Positions 6,809-10,416 of a DNA stretch of 10,416 bases are shown piece by piece. Every line of letters begins with the position of its first letter. The stretch's first letter is position 1. A program made the translations under genes and the position numbers. A model generated the notes under the pieces. It saw only the letters and a list, made by a program, of their open reading frames with translations, did not search any database and had not been told where the DNA came from. The stretch is from Rubrivivax sp. (lineage in GTDB: Bacteria; Pseudomonadota; Gammaproteobacteria; Burkholderiales; Burkholderiaceae_C), in NCBI GenBank assembly GCA_020851615.1, contig JADZCL010000045.1, positions 1-10,416 of the forward strand. The letters run 5' to 3'.

Positions 6809-6907
6809 GGGGGAAGGCACAGGCGGGCCCGATTATCAGTGCCGCAGCGCGGTGATACGCTCGCGCGTCGCAAGCGCCGGGTCCCCGGCCACCCAGGCGG
6901 CACACCC
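6809..6907. promoter_or_regulatory. Divergent promoter region between the mipA-like and PAP2 genes
   Basis: This is the only divergent gene pair in the window. On the minus strand GATAAT (complement of 6832-6837), directly preceded by TG, is one base from the -10 consensus. It would start transcription near 6825, about 17 bases before the ATG at 6808. On the plus strand TGATACGCT (6853-6861) reads as a weak extended -10. No convincing -35 box or operator repeat is seen for either. Confidence 0.45.
6895..6900 (+). promoter_or_regulatory. Shine-Dalgarno-like AGGCGG before the TTG start of the PAP2 gene
   Basis: AGGCGG lies 7 bases before TTG 6908. It is an imperfect match to AGGAGG, but it is the best ribosome-binding candidate upstream in this frame and decides the proposed TTG start. 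Confidence 0.35.
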
Positions 6908-7666
6908 TTGTCCGATCTCACCGACCGCAGCCATCCCCCCGGCCCCCGGGGCCCCGGGACCGCCCGCCAGCCAGCCCCCCCCATCGCCCGGCCCTGGGCG
7001 CAGACGCTGGCACGGCAATGGCGCCACCATCCGCTGCTGAAGATCGTCGGCATCAGCCTCTTCACCTGGCTGTTCTTCATCGCCTACTTCGAGTTGCTGC
7101 GCGAACCGGTGCGCCCCGTGACGGTGATGCCGCTGACGGCGCTGGACCACTGGATCCCCTTCCAGCCCGGCGCGATCTGGGCCTACGTCTCGCTGTGGAT
7201 CTATGTCGGGCTGGCGCCGGCCCTGCTGCCCACCGTCGCCGCGGCGCTGCGCTACGGCGCCTGGGCCGCCCTGCTGTGCGGCAGCGGCCTGTTGTGCTTC
7301 CTGCTCTGGCCGACAGCCATACCGCAGATGGCGCAGCGGGCCGACGTCGACCTCGCAACGCATGCAGGCTTTGCACTGCTGCGCGGCATCGACGCCGCGG
7401 GCAACGCCTGCCCCTCGTTGCACGTGGCGGTGGCCGTGTTCAGCGCCATGTGGCTGCGTCGGGTGCTCGCGGCCGCGGGCGCACCGTGGCCGCTGCATCT
7501 GCTCAACCTCGCCTGGCTGCTGGCCATCGCCTGGTCGACGCTGGCGGTGCGTCAGCATGTCGTTCTGGACGTGCTCGCCGGGGCCGCGCTGGGTGGGTTC
7601 TTCGGCGCCATTTCGCCACGTCTGGCCAGCCCGCTCGCGTCGCCCCCACGAGGCCAGCCGCTATGA
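6908..7666 (+). CDS. PAP2-superfamily membrane phosphatase (PAP2_3 / IPC-synthase-like)
   Basis: The 252-residue integral membrane protein has a Pro/Arg-rich cytoplasmic N-terminus (about 1-40) and some five or six hydrophobic segments (44-61, 89-110, 112-136, 170-187, 197-212, 217-235). The phosphatase motifs are CPSLHVAVAVF (168-178, His172) and STLAVRQHVVLDVLAG (210-225, His217, Asp221), the C2 and C3 motifs of the PAP2 fold. The C1 motif KxxxxxxRP is not seen. CPSLH with QHxxLD is the form I associate with the inositol-phosphorylceramide-synthase-like branch, whose members dephosphorylate lipids or exchange phospho-headgroups. Placed next to an ACP and ketosynthase, it may remove or swap a phosphate on the lipid to which the polyene is attached; this is inference. 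The start is the weakest point: no in-frame ATG lies before the first membrane segment, so TTG 6908 is chosen. Confidence 0.82.
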   Translation: MSDLTDRSHPPGPRGPGTARQPAPPIARPWAQTLARQWRHHPLLKIVGISLFTWLFFIAYFELLREPVRPVTVMPLTALDHWIPFQPGAIWAYVSLWIYVGLAPALLPTVAAALRYGAWAALLCGSGLLCFLLWPTAIPQMAQRADVDLATHAGFALLRGIDAAGNACPSLHVAVAVFSAMWLRRVLAAAGAPWPLHLLNLAWLLAIAWSTLAVRQHVVLDVLAGAALGGFFGAISPRLASPLASPPRGQPL

Positions 7667-7667
7667 T
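7662..7667 (+). promoter_or_regulatory. -10-like TATGAT directly before the ACP gene
   Basis: TATGAT matches five of six bases of the sigma-70 -10 box. With the usual 6-base gap, transcription would begin at 7674, exactly the A of the ACP start codon. No Shine-Dalgarno precedes that ATG. The box overlaps the PAP2 stop codon. The -35 region is poor, so this remains a prediction. Confidence 0.4.
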
Positions 7668-7673
7668 CGCCGC

Positions 7674-7934
7674 ATGAGTTCATTGGCCGAGCTGCAAGCG
7701 CTGATCGAGAGCAAGTATGGCATCACGCCGGCACAGCTCGACCCCCAGGCATCGATGCGCGGCAGCGGCATCGACTCGCTGGCGCTGGTCGAGTTCATCT
7801 TCGAGGTCGAGGAGCGCTTTGCCATCACGCTGGACGCCAACCCCGACGTCGACACCTTGGCCGAACTGGCCGGCCTGATCGATGCGCAGCGGGCAGAAAA
7901 GGGCGCCGAGGCCACCAAGGCCACTGCAGCCTGA
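7674..7934 (+). CDS. Acyl carrier protein (free-standing)
   Basis: A small acidic 86-residue acyl carrier protein that holds growing acyl chains as thioesters on 4'-phosphopantetheine. The attachment site is Ser35 in GSGIDSLALVEFIFEVEERF (31-50), a standard DSL motif at the start of helix II. The following helix III region (PDVDTLAELAGLID) is also typical. The C-terminus ends in a Lys/Ala/Glu-rich tail (EKGAEATKATAA) beyond the folded domain. The motif is DSLALVE where FabD/FabF-type housekeeping ACPs have DSLDTVE, so this is a specialised ACP. The start is ATG at 7674, 7 bases after the PAP2 stop, with no ribosome-binding site. APE clusters usually carry two ACPs (ApeE, ApeF); only one is in this window. 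Confidence 0.93.
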   Translation: MSSLAELQALIESKYGITPAQLDPQASMRGSGIDSLALVEFIFEVEERFAITLDANPDVDTLAELAGLIDAQRAEKGAEATKATAA

Positions 7935-7961
7935 GCGTCGCCTCGGACAACGCCAACCCTG

Positions 7962-9179
7962 ATGATCGTCGTCACGGGCCTGGGCCTGCAGTCGCCACAC
8001 GGCGAGGATCCACACGCGTCATTTGCAGCACTTTGCCGCGGCGATTCCACGCTGCGCCCGGTGTTTGCCGACACGCTGGCGCGCCCGGCGGCAGCCGCGA
8101 CGGTCGCCTTCGACGAAGCGCGCTGGTTCACCAAGCTGCAACTGGCCGGTGTCGATCGCGTCAGCCAGCTCGCCGTGGCTGCCGCCGAACAGGCGCTGGC
8201 CGACGCCGGCTCACCACAGGGTCTGGATCCAACGCGCATGGGCGTCTTCATGGGCTGCGGCATGGGCGGGGCCGCGGCCATCGACACGGCCTATCGCAAC
8301 GGCATGGCCGGCGGCCGCGTGCCTCCACTCACGATCCCCGCCTTCATGGCCAATGCGCCGGCGGCGCACGTGGCCATCCGCCAACGTGTGCAGGGGCCGG
8401 TGCTGAGCTGGTCGATCGCCTGCGCCTCCTCGGCGATCGCCATCGGCGAAGCACTGCACGCGCTGCGCCGCGGTGACATCGACCTCGCGCTGGCCGGCGG
8501 CAGCGAGGCCTTGATCGTGCCCGGCGTGATTGCGGCGTGGCAGGCGATGCAGACGCTGGCCGACTTCGACCCCGCCGCGCCGCACGCCGCGGCGCGGGCC
8601 TGCCGACCCTTCGCGGCCGACCGCTGCGGCTTCGCACTCGGCGAGGGGGCGGCCTTTCTCGTCCTCGAGAGCGCCGCCCACGCACGCGCACGCGGCGCCC
8701 GCGTACACGCCCGGCTGCTGGGCTACGGCACGAGCTGCGACGCCACGCACCTGACCAAGCCCGATGCGGCCGGGCAGGCGCGCGCCCTGCAGGCGGCGCT
8801 GCGCGACGCCGGGTTGAAGCCCACCGATGTGGGCTACTGCAACGCCCACGGCACGGCCACGAAGATCGGCGACGTCGTCGAGTCGCAGGCCCTGGCGCAG
8901 GTCTTCGGTGCGGCATTGCCCCAGTTGCGGGTGAGCTCGACCAAGGCCATGCACGGGCACCTGCTTGGCGCGGCCGGTGCGCTGGAGGCCATCGTGACCA
9001 TCCTCGCGCTGCAGGAGCAGCGTCTGCCACCCAACCTGCACGGTGGCGCCGTTGAGCCCCTGTGCCCGCTGAACCTCGTGGCGCCGGGCGACTGCGCGGC
9101 AGCTGGCCTGCAGGCGGCGATCAGCAGCTCCTTTGCCTTCGGCGGCACGAACGCGGTGCTGGCCTTCGGCCGCGCGTGA
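7962..9179 (+). CDS. Beta-ketoacyl-ACP synthase, complete (FabF-like, ApeR-like)
   Basis: A full-length 405-residue ketosynthase with the intact triad: Cys154 in SWSIACASSA, His296 in CNAHGTATKIGD and His333 in STKAMHGHLLGAAGA. Also present are GVFMGCGMGG (94-103), the substrate-pocket ACRPFAADRCGFALGEGAA (213-231) and the C-terminal SSSFAFGGTNAVL (388-400). It should condense ACP-bound chains independently. In APE systems ApeR is the second ketosynthase beside the ApeO-ApeC pair, proposed to act in chain initiation or to supply the partner lipid. Gene order (ACP then KS, at the far end of the cluster) agrees with such a role but does not prove it. The start is ATG at 7962, 27 bases after the ACP stop and without a clear Shine-Dalgarno. 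It is clearly diverged from the ketosynthase at the left edge, so it is not a recent duplicate. Confidence 0.93.
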   Translation: MIVVTGLGLQSPHGEDPHASFAALCRGDSTLRPVFADTLARPAAAATVAFDEARWFTKLQLAGVDRVSQLAVAAAEQALADAGSPQGLDPTRMGVFMGCGMGGAAAIDTAYRNGMAGGRVPPLTIPAFMANAPAAHVAIRQRVQGPVLSWSIACASSAIAIGEALHALRRGDIDLALAGGSEALIVPGVIAAWQAMQTLADFDPAAPHAAARACRPFAADRCGFALGEGAAFLVLESAAHARARGARVHARLLGYGTSCDATHLTKPDAAGQARALQAALRDAGLKPTDVGYCNAHGTATKIGDVVESQALAQVFGAALPQLRVSSTKAMHGHLLGAAGALEAIVTILALQEQRLPPNLHGGAVEPLCPLNLVAPGDCAAAGLQAAISSSFAFGGTNAVLAFGRA

Positions 9180-9184
9180 CACCC

Positions 9185-9205
9185 GCGCGGGCCCCTGGGG
9201 CGCGC
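9185..9205 (+). terminator. GC-rich hairpin after the ketosynthase gene
   Basis: GCGC/GCGC (9185-9188 with 9202-9205) and an inner GCCC/GGGC (9191-9194 with 9198-9201) can form a stem with a two-base bulge (GG 9189-9190) and a 3-base loop. It lies 5 bases after the ketosynthase stop and ahead of the putative glnS promoter. There is no T-run, so intrinsic termination is uncertain. Confidence 0.3.
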
Positions 9206-9217
9206 CGGCAGCGCCGA

Positions 9218-9223
9218 TAAACT
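9218..9223 (+). promoter_or_regulatory. Putative -10 box TAAACT of glnS
   Basis: TAAACT (in GATAAACTC) matches four of six -10 bases and stands out as the only AT-rich spot in this gap. It ends 6 bases before the glnS ATG, so the start of transcription would coincide with the start codon. No Shine-Dalgarno or good -35 is present. Confidence 0.35.
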
Positions 9224-9229
9224 CACGCC

Positions 9230-10416
<1,187 letters not shown>

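Noticed and set aside
5900..6907. N-terminal extension of the PAP2 protein into the MipA-like region (588 codons)
   Set aside because: The extension is antisense to the MipA-like gene and shows no hydrophobic or family features. Homology begins only after about 6990.
7962..9179. The two ketosynthases as a recent tandem duplication
   Set aside because: Outside the active-site motifs the two proteins differ throughout (for example STACSSSAKVF against SIACASSAIAI), so they are old, separate subfamilies.

Overview
The window looks like chromosomal DNA of a very GC-rich betaproteobacterium, most likely a Burkholderiales member of the Rubrivivax/Leptothrix kind. I infer this from the base composition, the strong G/C third-position bias, and protein families that I recognise from that order (DUF2145, MipA/OmpV, the form of glutaminyl-tRNA synthetase). 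No search was run. The window is densely coded: the longest stretch without a gene is about 100 bases. I see no tRNA, rRNA, insertion sequence, integrase or CRISPR array.

Most of the window is part of an aryl-polyene (APE/xanthomonadin)-type type II fatty-acid/polyketide cluster. Positions 1-2876 (+) hold four tightly coupled genes: a ketosynthase cut by the window edge, a short active-site-less ketosynthase partner (chain-length-factor type), a hotdog-fold dehydratase and a FabG-like ketoreductase. This is the condense, reduce, dehydrate set of an iterative polyene synthase. After 56 bases come two exported proteins (2933-4377, +): a small unknown one and a DUF2145 protein with a His...Cys arrangement like permuted NlpC/P60 enzymes.

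A convergent minus-strand operon (6808 down to 4385) encodes a MipA/OmpV-type outer-membrane protein, a PlsC-type acyltransferase and a GT2 glycosyltransferase, each overlapping the next. The last two are the kind of enzymes that lipidate and glycosylate the polyene for membrane anchoring. From 6908 (+), divergent from that operon, come a PAP2-family membrane phosphatase, a free-standing acyl carrier protein and a second, complete ketosynthase.

The right edge (9230 onward) is glnS, a housekeeping gene that probably marks the cluster boundary. It is cut by the window end and carries an in-frame extra segment of roughly 95 residues, with an HCHNHAH patch, in the catalytic domain.

Not in the window, and expected to the left if the APE reading is right: the aryl starter-forming enzyme (ammonia-lyase), acyl-ACP ligase, second ACP, second dehydratase, thioesterase, LolA-like carrier and MMPL exporter. 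The most noteworthy observations are the glnS insertion, the putative exported Cys-His enzyme pair inside the pigment cluster, the outer-membrane protein coupled to the tailoring enzymes, and -10 boxes placed so that the acp and glnS transcripts would begin at their own ATG.
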